Assembly (NCBI RefSeq): GCF_019443285.1 | Contig: NZ_CP080327.1 | Coordinates: 2,910,001 to 2,974,000 of the forward strand | Source: Aquisediminimonas profunda | GTDB lineage: Bacteria > Pseudomonadota > Alphaproteobacteria > Sphingomonadales > Sphingomonadaceae | Direction of reading: 5' to 3' | DNA length: 64,000 nucleotides | Shown: one piece after another, positions 50,650 to 60,232 of the stretch | Layout: the number at the start of each line of letters is the position of its first letter | Position numbering within the stretch: the stretch's first letter is position 1 | Notes under the pieces: generated by a model | What the model saw: only the letters and a program-made list of their open reading frames with translations | Database searches by the model: none | Told to the model about the DNA's origin: nothing | Made by a program: the position numbers and the translations under genes

Positions 50650-51411
50650 TCAGAAAGCGGCATAGCCTCCATCGACTGAAACGTTCGCGCCCAACATGAA
50701 CTTTGAGCGGTCGGACAGCATCCATGCGGCAGCTTCTGCAAGTTCTTCGGGCGCGCCGAGGCGGCCGATTGGATGACGAGCAAGCAGCATCCCTCGCAGA
50801 TCCGGATAAGAATTCATCTGACTGGTCATCATCGGCGTTTCAACGACGCCGGGCGAAAGGGCGTTCACGCGGACCCCTTGCGCTCCATAGTCAAGCGCTG
50901 CAGCCCGCGTCAGGCCAAGAACCCCGGCCTTTGATGCGCAATAACCGACCATACCGAACTGCCCAACCTCGCTCAGCGCTGAGGCGTTGTTGACGATAGC
51001 TCCACCACCGGTTGCGAGCATGGCCGGGATCTGGAAACGCATACAGTTCCAAATTCCCTTCAAATTGATTGCGATAACTTCATCAAACGCGGCTTCAGGG
51101 TAATCTGCCGCAGGAGCAATTGGGCCATCGATCCCGGCATTATTAAAAGCGCCATCAAGGCGTCCAAAGCTCTTGACCGCTGTTTCGACCATAAGGCCGC
51201 AATCTGCGCCAACCGCCACATCGACACGAAGGCCGATGCATTTGCCGCCCGCTTTGCGGATTTCGTCCGCAACCTCGGCGACTGTCTCATCGGTGCGGCC
51301 AGTCGCAACCACAGATGCACCTTCCAGGGCGAACAGCAGAGCGGACGCCTTGCCAATGCCTCCTCCGGCGCCAGTGACGATGATGACCTTACCCGCCAAC
51401 AGGCCGTTCAT
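50650..51411 (-). CDS. Short-chain dehydrogenase/reductase
   Basis: A 253-aa classical SDR: TGAGGGIGKASA (about 14-25), NNAGIDGPI (about 90), the catalytic NNASALSEVG and YCASK (about 155-159), LSPGVVETPM and the closing VDGGYAAF. The full Ser-Tyr-Lys set is present. It likely oxidises an alcohol in the pathway upstream of ring cleavage. GGGAGATAT precedes the ATG. It is transcribed alone, divergent from SMP-30, with motif 5 between them. Confidence 0.9.
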   Translation of the reverse strand: MNGLLAGKVIIVTGAGGGIGKASALLFALEGASVVATGRTDETVAEVADEIRKAGGKCIGLRVDVAVGADCGLMVETAVKSFGRLDGAFNNAGIDGPIAPAADYPEAAFDEVIAINLKGIWNCMRFQIPAMLATGGGAIVNNASALSEVGQFGMVGYCASKAGVLGLTRAAALDYGAQGVRVNALSPGVVETPMMTSQMNSYPDLRGMLLARHPIGRLGAPEELAEAAAWMLSDRSKFMLGANVSVDGGYAAF

Positions 51412-51460
51412 GACATATCTCCCAATTCAATCCGGCGAGATAGTCGTCTTTTTCGCGACC

Positions 51461-51480
51461 GGCCACCTATCTTTCAGAGG
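51461..51480 (-). promoter_or_regulatory. Operator-like motif 5
   Basis: On the minus strand CTGAAAGATAGGTGGCC, between the SDR and SMP-30 genes. A weaker relative, ACCAAAACGATAGGAG, overlaps the SMP-30 ribosome-binding site at about 51515-51530. Confidence 0.55.
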
Positions 51481-51539
51481 GTGGATCTTGCGGTTCGGAC
51501 ATCCAATAGACTTCAACCAAAACGATAGGAGATCATCAA

Positions 51540-52457
51540 ATGTCAGACGTTCGGGTCATCGCAACTGGCTTGAAGTTTCCCGAGGGGCCAGTCGTCATGG
51601 CGGATGGCACCGTGCTCGTTGTCGAGATTGCACGGGGGACTTTAAGCCGAGTTCATCCGGACGGACAGGTGGACGTGGTCGCGGATGTCGGAGCCGGGCC
51701 GAATGGCGCAGCCGTCGGCCCTGACGGAAAGATCTATATTTGCAACAACGGCGGATTTGAATGGCACGAAATAGATGGCATGCTCCTGCCGGGGCTCACT
51801 CCAGCAGACTATGCAGGCGGCAGTATCCAGCGCGTCGATCTGGGAACAGGTAAAGTCGAGACGCTGTACACGCATTGCGATGGAGAGCCGTTAAAGGGAC
51901 CAAATGATCTGGTTTTTGATGCAGAGGGCGGCTTCTGGTTTACGGACAATGGCAAGCGCTACGCACGCAGCGAAGACGTAGGAGCAGTCTATTATGCAAG
52001 GTGCGATGGTAGTTTCATCGCTGAGCGTGTGTATCCGCGCAGCCACCCCAATGGCATAGCACTCTCACCGGATGGCCAGACACTCTATGTAGCTGAAACA
52101 ATGGCAGGGCGAGTTTGGCAATACCCCGTTACCGCGCCTGGCGTCGTCGATGTTCCGCCCGGCCTTCTCAATGCAACCGCGCTCCTTTATGGTGCTCCGG
52201 GCTTCGAACTCTATGACTCAATGGCCGTCGAAGCGAACGGGAATGTGTGCGTTGCAGCCCTTGCGCGAGGCGGAATAACGGTGATTTCGCCGCTGGGAAA
52301 AGAGATCGAGCATATACCGATGCCGGACCCTGCGCCCACCAATATCGCTTTTGGCGGGCCAGAGATGCGGACAGCCTACATCACGCTTGCCGCGACGGGC
52401 CAGCTTGTGGCCAAGGATTGGCCGCGACCTGGGCTGGTTCTGAACTTCAACGCTTGA
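51540..52457 (+). CDS. SMP-30/gluconolactonase-family lactonase
   Basis: A 305-aa six-bladed propeller of the SMP-30 family, calcium- or zinc-dependent lactonases. Blocks are LKFPEGPVVMADG (metal Glu), GPNGAAVGPDGKIYICNNGG, PLKGPNDLVFDAEGGFWFTDNGKR and SHPNGIALSPDGQTLYVAET (metal Asn/Asp). It would open a lactone formed in the pathway. The 3' end overlaps the FAD oxidoreductase gene's end by 11 bases in convergent arrangement. AGGAG lies before the ATG. Confidence 0.88.
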   Translation: MSDVRVIATGLKFPEGPVVMADGTVLVVEIARGTLSRVHPDGQVDVVADVGAGPNGAAVGPDGKIYICNNGGFEWHEIDGMLLPGLTPADYAGGSIQRVDLGTGKVETLYTHCDGEPLKGPNDLVFDAEGGFWFTDNGKRYARSEDVGAVYYARCDGSFIAERVYPRSHPNGIALSPDGQTLYVAETMAGRVWQYPVTAPGVVDVPPGLLNATALLYGAPGFELYDSMAVEANGNVCVAALARGGITVISPLGKEIEHIPMPDPAPTNIAFGGPEMRTAYITLAATGQLVAKDWPRPGLVLNFNA

Positions 52458-53553
52458 CGAGGCTTGCGACGAGATCACCAATGGCAAGCGAGGCCGTGAG
52501 GCCAGGCGATTCAATGCCGAAGAGATTGATCAATCCGGTCACCCCGTGAACCCGAACGTCGTCAACGCGAAAATCGGCCGCGGGCATACCTGGCCCTGAT
52601 AATTTGGGCCGGATACCGGTGTAGTCTGCGGTGAGGCGTTCCGCGTCCAATGCCGGATAATATCTGCGGATGGCAGCGACAAAGGCCTCACGTTGGCTAT
52701 CATCGAAGGCGTAGTCGACAGTGTCTATCCAACGCACATCCGGTCCAAACTTTGCCTGGCCTCCAAGATCCAGAGTGAGATGAACCCCCAACCCACCGTC
52801 CTCGGGTACCGGATAGACAAGATGGCTAAAAGGCGTGCGACCACCCATGCGGTAATAATGCCCGATCGCATAATGGAGCGGCGGTATAGTAGCAGCAGGC
52901 ACGCCACTGATGGACAAGGCTACGGATTGCGCCTTAAGTCCTGCTGCATTGATTACAGTTCGCGCATGAAGGGTCATAGGCTCGTTGCCACCGATTCTGA
53001 GCACAAGCCCTCGGTCATTAACGGCGCCGCCAACGACCGGCGCCGCCAGCACGACCATTCCACCCATCGTTGAAAGGTCGCCTTCCAGTGCGAGCATCAA
53101 GGCATGACTGTCGACAATGCCGGTGGACGGTGAAAACAACGCTGCATGTCCTTGGATGAGCGGTTCCATCTGCGCAATGTCATTCGCCGATATCCATTCA
53201 AGATTGTGAACCGAATTGGCTTGCGCTGCAGCATCAATATCACGCAACTTCGCTTCCTGCGCTTTGCTCTCTGCAACGATCAATTTTCCCAGACGGCGAT
53301 GAGGGATGCTGCGGTCAGCACAATAGGCATAGAGACGGTCGCGACCAGAACGGCAAAGCCGCGCCTTCAGAGATCCCGCATCATAATAGATGCCTGCATG
53401 TATAACCTCGGAATTGCGGCTGCTCGTTTCGCCGCCGATGCACTTCGCGGCTTCCAGCACAAGCACCTCATGCCCCGCTGCGGCCAAGGCAGCACCGCAG
53501 GCCAAGCCAACAACGCCTGCGCCAATGATCACGCAATCTACGTTTTCGGTCAT
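52447..53553 (-). CDS. FAD-dependent oxidoreductase (LhgO/DAO type)
   Basis: A 368-aa flavoprotein resembling L-2-hydroxyglutarate dehydrogenase. The N-terminal dinucleotide fold is DCVIIGAGVVGLACGAALA, followed by SSRNSEVIHAGIYYDAGSLKARLC, characteristic of LhgO, and a C-terminal INLFGIESPGLTASLAIGD. It should oxidise a 2-hydroxy acid. The last gene of the five-gene minus-strand operon starting at the luciferase-type oxygenase, 3 bases after the esterase stop. Confidence 0.88.
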   Translation of the reverse strand: MTENVDCVIIGAGVVGLACGAALAAAGHEVLVLEAAKCIGGETSSRNSEVIHAGIYYDAGSLKARLCRSGRDRLYAYCADRSIPHRRLGKLIVAESKAQEAKLRDIDAAAQANSVHNLEWISANDIAQMEPLIQGHAALFSPSTGIVDSHALMLALEGDLSTMGGMVVLAAPVVGGAVNDRGLVLRIGGNEPMTLHARTVINAAGLKAQSVALSISGVPAATIPPLHYAIGHYYRMGGRTPFSHLVYPVPEDGGLGVHLTLDLGGQAKFGPDVRWIDTVDYAFDDSQREAFVAAIRRYYPALDAERLTADYTGIRPKLSGPGMPAADFRVDDVRVHGVTGLINLFGIESPGLTASLAIGDLVASLVKR

Positions 53554-53556
53554 CTG

Positions 53557-54477
53557 TCAGTCGAAAAGCGCGAGCCGCAGCCAACTGGCAACGTGCGCGA
53601 CGCAGCGATTGCCTTCATCCATTGCGCCACCAAAAGAGAAGAACCCGTGGACTTGACCTTCGTAGCAGAAATAGGAAACACACACCCCAGCCGCCCTTAG
53701 CCGGTGCGCATAGGCGCGCCCCTCATCAATGAGCGGGTCGGTATCGACAGTTATAATTAGAGTTTGAGGAATGCCGCTCAGATCTGGCGCACGAAGTGGT
53801 GAGGCACGTGGATCGAGAACCTTATCGCCAAAGTGCAAGGCAATTGTGGCGAGCAGTCCTTCATGGGTCACGAATGCCTCACGATCAAAGCGACTGGGGG
53901 CTGCGCCTGCCATATCAAGCATAGGATAAAGCAAGGCCTGGGCAACAGGTGTGGGAGTGCCTTCCCTAATCGCATCCTGGACAACGGCAGCAGCAAGATA
54001 GCCTCCCGCGCTATCTCCGGTGACTGCAATCCGCGTTGGGTCACCACCCCATGAGCCGACATTGACCGCCAGCCAGCGATGAACTGCCAGACAATCATCC
54101 AGCGGCTGAGGGAAAGGATGTTCCGGCGCCAATCGATAGCGCGGAACAACGACAAGTGCACCAATCTGGTCAGCCAACATGCGGCTCGTCGCGTCGAAGT
54201 CTTCGGGCGAGAGCATGACGCCACCGCCGCCATGCAAGAACAGAACCACCGGAAGGCTGTCGCCGGAATGTGCCGGGCGATAGACCAGACAATCCACGGC
54301 GTGGTCGCCACAATCGACTTGATGTTGGCGCACCAAAACGGACCCAGGCGCTTGCGGCGCCATACTCCGCCACAGAGCACTAAAGCCTTGGCGTTGAGCT
54401 TCCAGACTTGCAGGAGGTGGCGGACTCGCAGCAAGTAAGTCCAGAAAAGTCTTTGCTTGCGGATCGAGAAAACTCAT
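53557..54477 (-). CDS. Alpha/beta hydrolase (HSL-type esterase)
   Basis: A 306-aa esterase of the hormone-sensitive-lipase group. The oxyanion motif FLHGGGGVML (about 77-86), nucleophile GDSAGGYLA (about 150), the Asp in VDTDPLIDEG and the His in GQVHGFF form the catalytic set. It hydrolyses a short acyl ester, perhaps releasing a phenol or alcohol for the oxygenases. Its ATG overlaps the dioxygenase stop by 4 bases. Confidence 0.9.
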   Translation of the reverse strand: MSFLDPQAKTFLDLLAASPPPPASLEAQRQGFSALWRSMAPQAPGSVLVRQHQVDCGDHAVDCLVYRPAHSGDSLPVVLFLHGGGGVMLSPEDFDATSRMLADQIGALVVVPRYRLAPEHPFPQPLDDCLAVHRWLAVNVGSWGGDPTRIAVTGDSAGGYLAAAVVQDAIREGTPTPVAQALLYPMLDMAGAAPSRFDREAFVTHEGLLATIALHFGDKVLDPRASPLRAPDLSGIPQTLIITVDTDPLIDEGRAYAHRLRAAGVCVSYFCYEGQVHGFFSFGGAMDEGNRCVAHVASWLRLALFD

Positions 54478-55448
54478 GCAGCAGTCCTCATTTCATTGGA
54501 CTTTGAAGCGGCATGAACGATTGCAAATCCAGTGATCCAACTTGGCAGCGGGCGATAGAATTCATGCTCAACGCTGTAGTGGCCGCCATAAGCCCGGAGA
54601 GCAGCGAATGCGGCAAGCCAGTTGCGGATCTCGCTTGCCCCACGTCCCCCGGCCTCAACAATTTCCAAGTCGTCCTGCGCAGCAACCGCCTCGAGATCCG
54701 CTGTGCCAAAGTAAGCCAGCATTTCACGATCCCATTCCGGGTTGAGTGGACGAAGTGCGCCTTCTCCCCTTCCATGTTCCCGTCCAGCCTCTGTCACTCT
54801 TTCGGTGCGTTCACGAAGGCTCGAATCCGTCCATTCGACACCCTCAATCATACGCTGCTGAACGCTGGGCGAGGATTTCTCGAATTCCGGCAAAGGCGGA
54901 TCATGCGAAAGACCGCCAGAGCCGACAAACAGCACATTGAGATGGGAAAACTGGGAAGCACAGAATTGCCCGATCGCCGTTCCCAATGCCAATGATCGAT
55001 GGAGCGGGGGACGAAGATCGCCACCGCAATTTGTAAAAACAGGTATGACCGGGGGATGCTCCCTGTCACCAAACAATTTGTCTAGCGCCATTGTAAAGCC
55101 GTGATCAAACAGCGCATCGTAGGATGTAGCGACATCGATACCTTCAGCATGCAGATGGCGAACCAATTGTCGCGCCAAGACCTCATCGATTGCCAATACC
55201 TTCTGTGAAGTGTCGAAATCCCCGAGCGTCCGCGCTCTCAGGGCGACCAGAAAAGGCGGCATCAGCTTCAACGAGAACCCGCTATTGTGATCGTTTCCAA
55301 ATTGGATGATCAGATCCGGCACAAATCCGTGGACCGCGGCTCGTGCCTGACCAATTTCGTCCTTCACGGCTGCAAGCTCGTCAGGCGTCAGCAGCGCCTC
55401 GACATTCATCAGGCCGCCATGACCCATGCAGATAAGTTCTGCAGGCAT
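54474..55448 (-). CDS. mhpB: MhpB-like class III extradiol dioxygenase
   Basis: A 324-aa LigB-fold enzyme similar over its length to 3-carboxyethylcatechol 2,3-dioxygenase (314 aa in Escherichia coli). Matching blocks: ICMGHGGLM (His9), IIQFGNDHNSGFSLKLMPPF (His), YDALFDHGFTMAL (His), VLFVGSGGLSHDPPLPEFEK (His) and LNPEWDREML. These carry the Fe(II) ligands and acid-base histidines. It opens a catechol ring next to a hydroxyl using O2. The catechol substrate is unknown. It overlaps the hydrolase gene upstream (TGATG) and the esterase downstream. Confidence 0.92.
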   Translation of the reverse strand: MPAELICMGHGGLMNVEALLTPDELAAVKDEIGQARAAVHGFVPDLIIQFGNDHNSGFSLKLMPPFLVALRARTLGDFDTSQKVLAIDEVLARQLVRHLHAEGIDVATSYDALFDHGFTMALDKLFGDREHPPVIPVFTNCGGDLRPPLHRSLALGTAIGQFCASQFSHLNVLFVGSGGLSHDPPLPEFEKSSPSVQQRMIEGVEWTDSSLRERTERVTEAGREHGRGEGALRPLNPEWDREMLAYFGTADLEAVAAQDDLEIVEAGGRGASEIRNWLAAFAALRAYGGHYSVEHEFYRPLPSWITGFAIVHAASKSNEMRTAA

Positions 55449-56323
55449 CAGGCTGCAATCCGCTCCCGATCCCGCAACAGGAACCCAAGAGACAGGCGAT
55501 TATACTCCTCAGGCTGCTCATATTGTGGCCAATGGCCGCAATTCTGCATGACTGCGAATTCGGATCCGGGGATCCAGCTCGCAATTTCAGCCCCTGTTTC
55601 GGTTGATGCGGTCGGATCCTTGCTCGTCCAAATCACAAGGGTTGGTGCCTTTATCTGTGACATGTTCTCCTGTGTCATCAAGTTGCGACGGCGTGGCTCC
55701 TCCACCTGCAGGCAGAGAATCTTGAGCATCGCTTCCTTCATGCCGGGCTGAGCATAAATTCGTTCCCGGCATGCAACCAGATCATCAGTGACCATCGACG
55801 GATCCGCCATCAGCCATTCGAGGCGTGGACGTGTATGCGTGTATGGATCTTCGACAGCGGCAAGAGTCTTGTCGTAAACCGTCTTCATGACTTGTGCATT
55901 CATCGTCGCACCGCCCATGGTATTGAGCACCAGCCGCTCGACACGGTCCGCATGATGGATCGCAAACCAAGCAGCGATCCACCCACCCATCGATTCGCCG
56001 CAAATGGATGCCGATCTAAAGCCCAGGGCATCCATTGTTGCAGCGAGATGGGCGCAATATTGCGGCATTTCATAGGGAACGTCAGGCTTGTCAGTCCAGC
56101 CATGTCCGAGATAGTCGATCAGGACCGTATCGAAATGCGCAGCATGGGCGTCAAGGTTGCGCAGAAAGGCCTCCGCATGCCCACCTGTTCCATGGAGAAA
56201 AATGAGCTTCGGCGCGGCACGGTTTCCAGCGCGGATATATCGCGTCCGCACGCCATCAGCGTCGATATAGCCCTGCTCGAACGCTGAGCGATGAATGTCA
56301 CCCCAAAGGCTTTGATACGGCAT
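55448..56323 (-). CDS. Meta-cleavage product C-C hydrolase (MhpC-like)
   Basis: A 291-aa alpha/beta hydrolase. LHGTGGHAEAF (oxyanion), CGESMGGWIAAW (Ser nucleophile, about 110), TSKDPTAS (Asp) and MQNCGHWPQYEQP (His, about 268) form the triad as in MhpC, BphD and HsaD. It cleaves the ring-opened dienedioate to 2-hydroxypenta-2,4-dienoate plus a carboxylic acid. The stop overlaps the dioxygenase ATG, so the two successive enzymes are translationally coupled. It lies 17 bases after the luciferase-type gene. Confidence 0.9.
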   Translation of the reverse strand: MPYQSLWGDIHRSAFEQGYIDADGVRTRYIRAGNRAAPKLIFLHGTGGHAEAFLRNLDAHAAHFDTVLIDYLGHGWTDKPDVPYEMPQYCAHLAATMDALGFRSASICGESMGGWIAAWFAIHHADRVERLVLNTMGGATMNAQVMKTVYDKTLAAVEDPYTHTRPRLEWLMADPSMVTDDLVACRERIYAQPGMKEAMLKILCLQVEEPRRRNLMTQENMSQIKAPTLVIWTSKDPTASTETGAEIASWIPGSEFAVMQNCGHWPQYEQPEEYNRLSLGFLLRDRERIAA

Positions 56324-56340
56324 TCCTCTGCTCCCTTTGC

Positions 56341-57567
56341 TTATGCAGCTTGGCGCCGAACCGATGGACCTATCCGGTCAGTGAAATTCGGAAAGACCTT
56401 GGTCGACATCAGCTCGAGATTTCGCATCATCTTGGGCTGGGCGAGGAGTTCGTTTGCGGTAAAGAGCCAGAGATAATCGACCGGCATGACCTTGAGCGCC
56501 GCCTCTAGCTGGCGATTGACCGTGTCCGGGCTCCCGCAATAGAGAATTCCGCGACGGATGAATTCATCCACTGCTGCTGGGATCGTATTGTAGTCCTCAC
56601 CCTTCCTCGCCATGACGGCATTGAAGCCAAACTGCGCAAAGAAGTAGCTCCATTCGAACATCGCTTCTTCAGCCCATTCGCGAGCCTGTTCATCGGTATC
56701 AGCCACAACCATGTACCTTGCAAAACCGAGATTCTGCCCGGGTTTGGTGTCTACACCTGCCGCAGCCCAGCCCCGCTGCGCTGCGATGACCTGTTCAGCG
56801 ACAATCTCAGGATCACACATGATGCCAATCGGGATCAGCCCATTTGCAGCAGCCGTCTCAATCGACTTCTCGCTGACGGAAAATGGTTCGAACATGGTTG
56901 GGCGCTTGCGGTTGTACATGGCCGGCGCGATGCCGATCTCAACCAGATTGCCGTCCGCATCCATGCCTCGCCCACCCATGTCCCGGCTCATTTTCTGCGC
57001 TGGCCAGGCCGTTTTCGGTGATGGCAGAGTCCAGAATTCGCCTTTGTGGGAGAAGGTGTCGTTGTCCCATGCCTTCAGAATGATTTCCAGATTTTCATAG
57101 TAGAGCTTGCGCCGATCATCGTCATACTGCTGCGGGTTCGTAATATTGTCGGCGAGGCTAAGCCTATGCTGAGCCATGCTGTTGATCCAGCGGGTCTGCA
57201 CTCCCCGAGCAAAGCCGGCAAATGCCCGCCCTTGCGTCATCTGGTCGAGCATGGCGATCTCGGCCGCTACCCGGAGCGGATCATGTACTGGCAAGACATG
57301 GCCAAGCGCCCCGAATTTCAAACTCTTTGTATAGTGCGACAAATGCAGCCCAAGCATCTGCGGACTGATGGAACATGTCATTCCCTCTACAGAAAGATGG
57401 TGTTCGGTAAACCCGATGCCATAATAGCCCAGTTCGTCGACATATTGCGCGATTTCGATCAGGTGCGTCAGCATGGTTTGATAAAGGTCGGTACGCCGAC
57501 CCGCCAAACCCTTCATCAACTCTTCTTTAGGCCCGACAGTTGGGGCGATAAATAGTGCAACTTCCAT
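56341..57567 (-). CDS. Luciferase-like flavin-dependent monooxygenase
   Basis: A 408-aa LLM-class oxidoreductase. QYVDELGYYGIGFTEHHLS (about 40-58), GLHLSHYTKSLKFGALGHVLPVHDPLRVAAEIAMLDQMTQGR (about 75-115) and LIPIGIMCDPE are family blocks. These enzymes hydroxylate or perform Baeyer-Villiger oxidations with reduced FMN supplied by a separate reductase, here probably the gene at 41610. It may replace the missing MhpA-type hydroxylase; inference. ATG 57567 follows GGAGGCTGTC. First gene of its operon. Confidence 0.88.
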   Translation of the reverse strand: MEVALFIAPTVGPKEELMKGLAGRRTDLYQTMLTHLIEIAQYVDELGYYGIGFTEHHLSVEGMTCSISPQMLGLHLSHYTKSLKFGALGHVLPVHDPLRVAAEIAMLDQMTQGRAFAGFARGVQTRWINSMAQHRLSLADNITNPQQYDDDRRKLYYENLEIILKAWDNDTFSHKGEFWTLPSPKTAWPAQKMSRDMGGRGMDADGNLVEIGIAPAMYNRKRPTMFEPFSVSEKSIETAAANGLIPIGIMCDPEIVAEQVIAAQRGWAAAGVDTKPGQNLGFARYMVVADTDEQAREWAEEAMFEWSYFFAQFGFNAVMARKGEDYNTIPAAVDEFIRRGILYCGSPDTVNRQLEAALKVMPVDYLWLFTANELLAQPKMMRNLELMSTKVFPNFTDRIGPSVRRQAA

Positions 57568-57693
57568 GACAGCCTCCGCGTCCATCCTTAACAATGCGTG
57601 CGATGTTCCGACTTGGAGTGCTCTATCATTGGCAAAGCCTCAGCAGAGTCTCGGGAGCATCTTGGGGCCAAAGGACAGCAGCGGCGCAATCGA

Positions 57694-57712
57694 CACACCT
57701 ATCTTTTGGACG
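57694..57712 (-). promoter_or_regulatory. Operator-like motif 6
   Basis: On the minus strand GTCCAAAAGATAGGTGTG, upstream of the luciferase-type operon. It is the inverse partner of motif 7, with 14 of 15 core bases shared. Confidence 0.65.
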
Positions 57713-57799
57713 AAACCAATCGCCTCAAAATTCCGCTGATTTTTGGACCGTATGCGAAGCCCACGACGCGATGCAGGATCGCAAAAAGGCGAATGGCCT

Positions 57800-57816
57800 G
57801 TCCAAAAGATAGGCGC
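57800..57816 (+). promoter_or_regulatory. Operator-like motif 7
   Basis: GTCCAAAAGATAGGCGC, 61 bases before the TonB receptor ATG, followed at 57820 by a partial AAGTTAGGTCC. Confidence 0.65.
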
Positions 57817-57877
57817 TTGCAAGTTAGGTCCTAGGCATCAGCGCGCCATAAACACGCTACTTAGGGGAGAACAGGTC

Positions 57878-60226
57878 ATGATTCGCCAATGGGATTCAAG
57901 TTCGTCAAAGCGCCGTACCGCAGCACATCAGTCCACAGGTCTTGCGCTTGTATTCCTGGCTCTTCTGCCTTCTCCTGCTCTTGCGCAGGATGCCAACGCA
58001 ACTTCGCCCGAGGCAGAACAGGGCGGTGTTCAAGACATCATTGTCACCGCGCGCAAGCGGTCTGAAAGCATTCAACAGGTTCCAATTGCGATCTCGGCTC
58101 TGTCAAGTGCCCAGCTTGAGCAGCGCGACGTGGGAAGCGTTATGGATTTGTCATCCGTAGTTCCCAATTTTCAGGCGCCAAAAAACACGGTGTCGTTCTC
58201 CGCTCCACAATTCTACCTGCGTGGTGCGGGACGCGCCAACAACAACTGGAATGCCGAGAATGCCGTCGCGGTCTTCGTCGACGATATTTACCTCCAGTCT
58301 ACTGCCGCCGCATATATCGACATGATCGATTTTGAACGTGTGGAAGTCCTGCGTGGCCCCCAGGGAACGCTCTATGGCCGCAACGCTACAGTGGGCGCGA
58401 TCAAGTTTGTGCCGCGCAAGCCCGATCTCGAAAAGATTACTGCGGCCGGGGCCGTGACTTTTGGCAGCCACAACCGGATCGATATCAAGGGCAATGTCAG
58501 CATCCCGCTTATCGAGGACAAGCTCGCGATCAAGCTTGACGCCTATCGCACAGCCAATGACGGCTTTGTGACACTGGTCAACAATGCCAACCAGCCTATC
58601 AGCAACAAAATTGCCAAGACAGAACACTATGGCGCGCGCTTTTCCTCACTGTTCAGGCCGAGCGAAGGTCTTGAATTCGAGCTCAATTTCGACGCGTTCA
58701 AGCAGAATGACGGTACAAATCTGATGACCCCGATTGTGCCTGCAAACCCAACGTCGCTCGCAGAGTTGCTTTCGAAGAACGGCTCATCCGTTTTCCGACC
58801 GCTATACGGCGTCAATCGCGGATCGCTCGAGCCTTTGACTGCCCAGGGCGGCTTCAACCGGAAACCAGGTTACAAATTCGACGGCTTCGGCATCGTGTTC
58901 AAGGGCTCCGCGGAAACCGGCCTGGGCACCTTCAAGTCAATCAGTGGCTACCGCAAGTATAATGGCGGCTATGTATCGCAGCTCAGTTCGCAAGGAGGCC
59001 GTTCGACAATTTTCGGCATTACCTTGGGCAGCACTGTAGACTCACAAGAGGACTACAAGCAATTTACGCAGGAATTCCAGCTGACAGGCACCATCGCCAG
59101 CACCTTCAAATATACTTTGGGCGCCTATTATTTCAGCAACCAATGGGGTCAGCTGCAATATGGGTCGACCATCGGTGTACCGGTGGAATTCTCGCCAGTC
59201 AGCCATCCCGGGTACACTGAGCGCTTTGGCGGCTCCTACCAGGACACTTTCCTCAACGCCAAGAGCTATGCATTGTATCTCGACACAAGCTGGGAGATTT
59301 TCAAGGATGTCTCACTTCTGGGTGGCATCCGCCAAACCTGGGATCGCAAGAAAATTCGTTATAATTCCTTGTTTGAAGACCAGCTCACCCCCTATCCCGG
59401 ATTTCCAGTCAATCCGAAAAAGAGCTTTAGTCGGCTGACGCCGCGCGTCGGCATCAACTGGCAGGCCACTCGCGACGTCCTCGTCTATGCGACGTACACA
59501 ACGGGCTACAAGGCGGGCAATCTTGAAGGCGACCGTGCGACCAGCCCGGGTCCTGCTTCAAACTATTTGTCGCCTGAAACGGTGAAGACGTTCGAGACTG
59601 GCATCAAGGCGGAGTGGTTTGACCGGCTTCTTCGCACCAATATCACGGCGTTTTTTAGCAAGTTCAGGAATCACGCCGATCTTATTTCTCCCCAAACGGT
59701 GGCTCTATCGGACCAGCGGATCAACGGCGTTGAACTTGAAGTCACTCTTGTCCCATCTCGCCACTTCCAGATGTATGGAAATTTGGGTTTGCTGGACGCA
59801 AAATACACGCGCGCTGATGCCTCGCATCCAATCTTTGCGCCAGACTTCACCGGCTTCGCGCCAGGGTTGTCCGCGAAACCTGTCTCAGCGCCGAAATACA
59901 GTTTCAGCGTCGGCGCAAATTACAGGCTTGATATCGCCAGCGCGGGCGAACTTGTCTTTGACGCTTCAATCGATGGTGTCGGCAAGCATTTCAACGGGTT
60001 AGGCGTAGCCAATCTCGATTCCGAACGTGTCGCGGCCTATTCCGTAGCCAATGGCAGTGTCACCTTCCGCACGGCAGACGGACATATTTCCGTGACTGGT
60101 GGTGTCGATAATCTGTTCGACAAGACCTATTGGACGACTGGCTTCTTCGGATCTGTTCCTGAGTATGCAGGACGCGCTTATGCCGACGGTCGTTCCTGGT
60201 ATGTTAAGCTGGGATACCGCTTCTAG
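57878..60226 (+). CDS. TonB-dependent receptor of the catabolic cluster
   Basis: A 782-aa outer-membrane receptor. A signal peptide (about 1-36, ending ALAQ) is followed by a TonB box region (QDIIVTARKRSESIQQVPIAIS), the plug (FQAPKNTVSFSAPQFYLRGAG; FERVEVLRGPQGTLYGRNATVGAI) and a barrel ending WYVKLGYRF. There is no STN domain, so it does not signal through FecR. In sphingomonads receptors of this IleR/OMR type import aromatic or sugar substrates; this one likely takes up the growth substrate. ATG 57878 follows GGGGAG. Two SDR genes follow on the same strand. Confidence 0.92.
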   Translation: MIRQWDSSSSKRRTAAHQSTGLALVFLALLPSPALAQDANATSPEAEQGGVQDIIVTARKRSESIQQVPIAISALSSAQLEQRDVGSVMDLSSVVPNFQAPKNTVSFSAPQFYLRGAGRANNNWNAENAVAVFVDDIYLQSTAAAYIDMIDFERVEVLRGPQGTLYGRNATVGAIKFVPRKPDLEKITAAGAVTFGSHNRIDIKGNVSIPLIEDKLAIKLDAYRTANDGFVTLVNNANQPISNKIAKTEHYGARFSSLFRPSEGLEFELNFDAFKQNDGTNLMTPIVPANPTSLAELLSKNGSSVFRPLYGVNRGSLEPLTAQGGFNRKPGYKFDGFGIVFKGSAETGLGTFKSISGYRKYNGGYVSQLSSQGGRSTIFGITLGSTVDSQEDYKQFTQEFQLTGTIASTFKYTLGAYYFSNQWGQLQYGSTIGVPVEFSPVSHPGYTERFGGSYQDTFLNAKSYALYLDTSWEIFKDVSLLGGIRQTWDRKKIRYNSLFEDQLTPYPGFPVNPKKSFSRLTPRVGINWQATRDVLVYATYTTGYKAGNLEGDRATSPGPASNYLSPETVKTFETGIKAEWFDRLLRTNITAFFSKFRNHADLISPQTVALSDQRINGVELEVTLVPSRHFQMYGNLGLLDAKYTRADASHPIFAPDFTGFAPGLSAKPVSAPKYSFSVGANYRLDIASAGELVFDASIDGVGKHFNGLGVANLDSERVAAYSVANGSVTFRTADGHISVTGGVDNLFDKTYWTTGFFGSVPEYAGRAYADGRSWYVKLGYRF

Positions 60227-60232
60227 ACCGTC

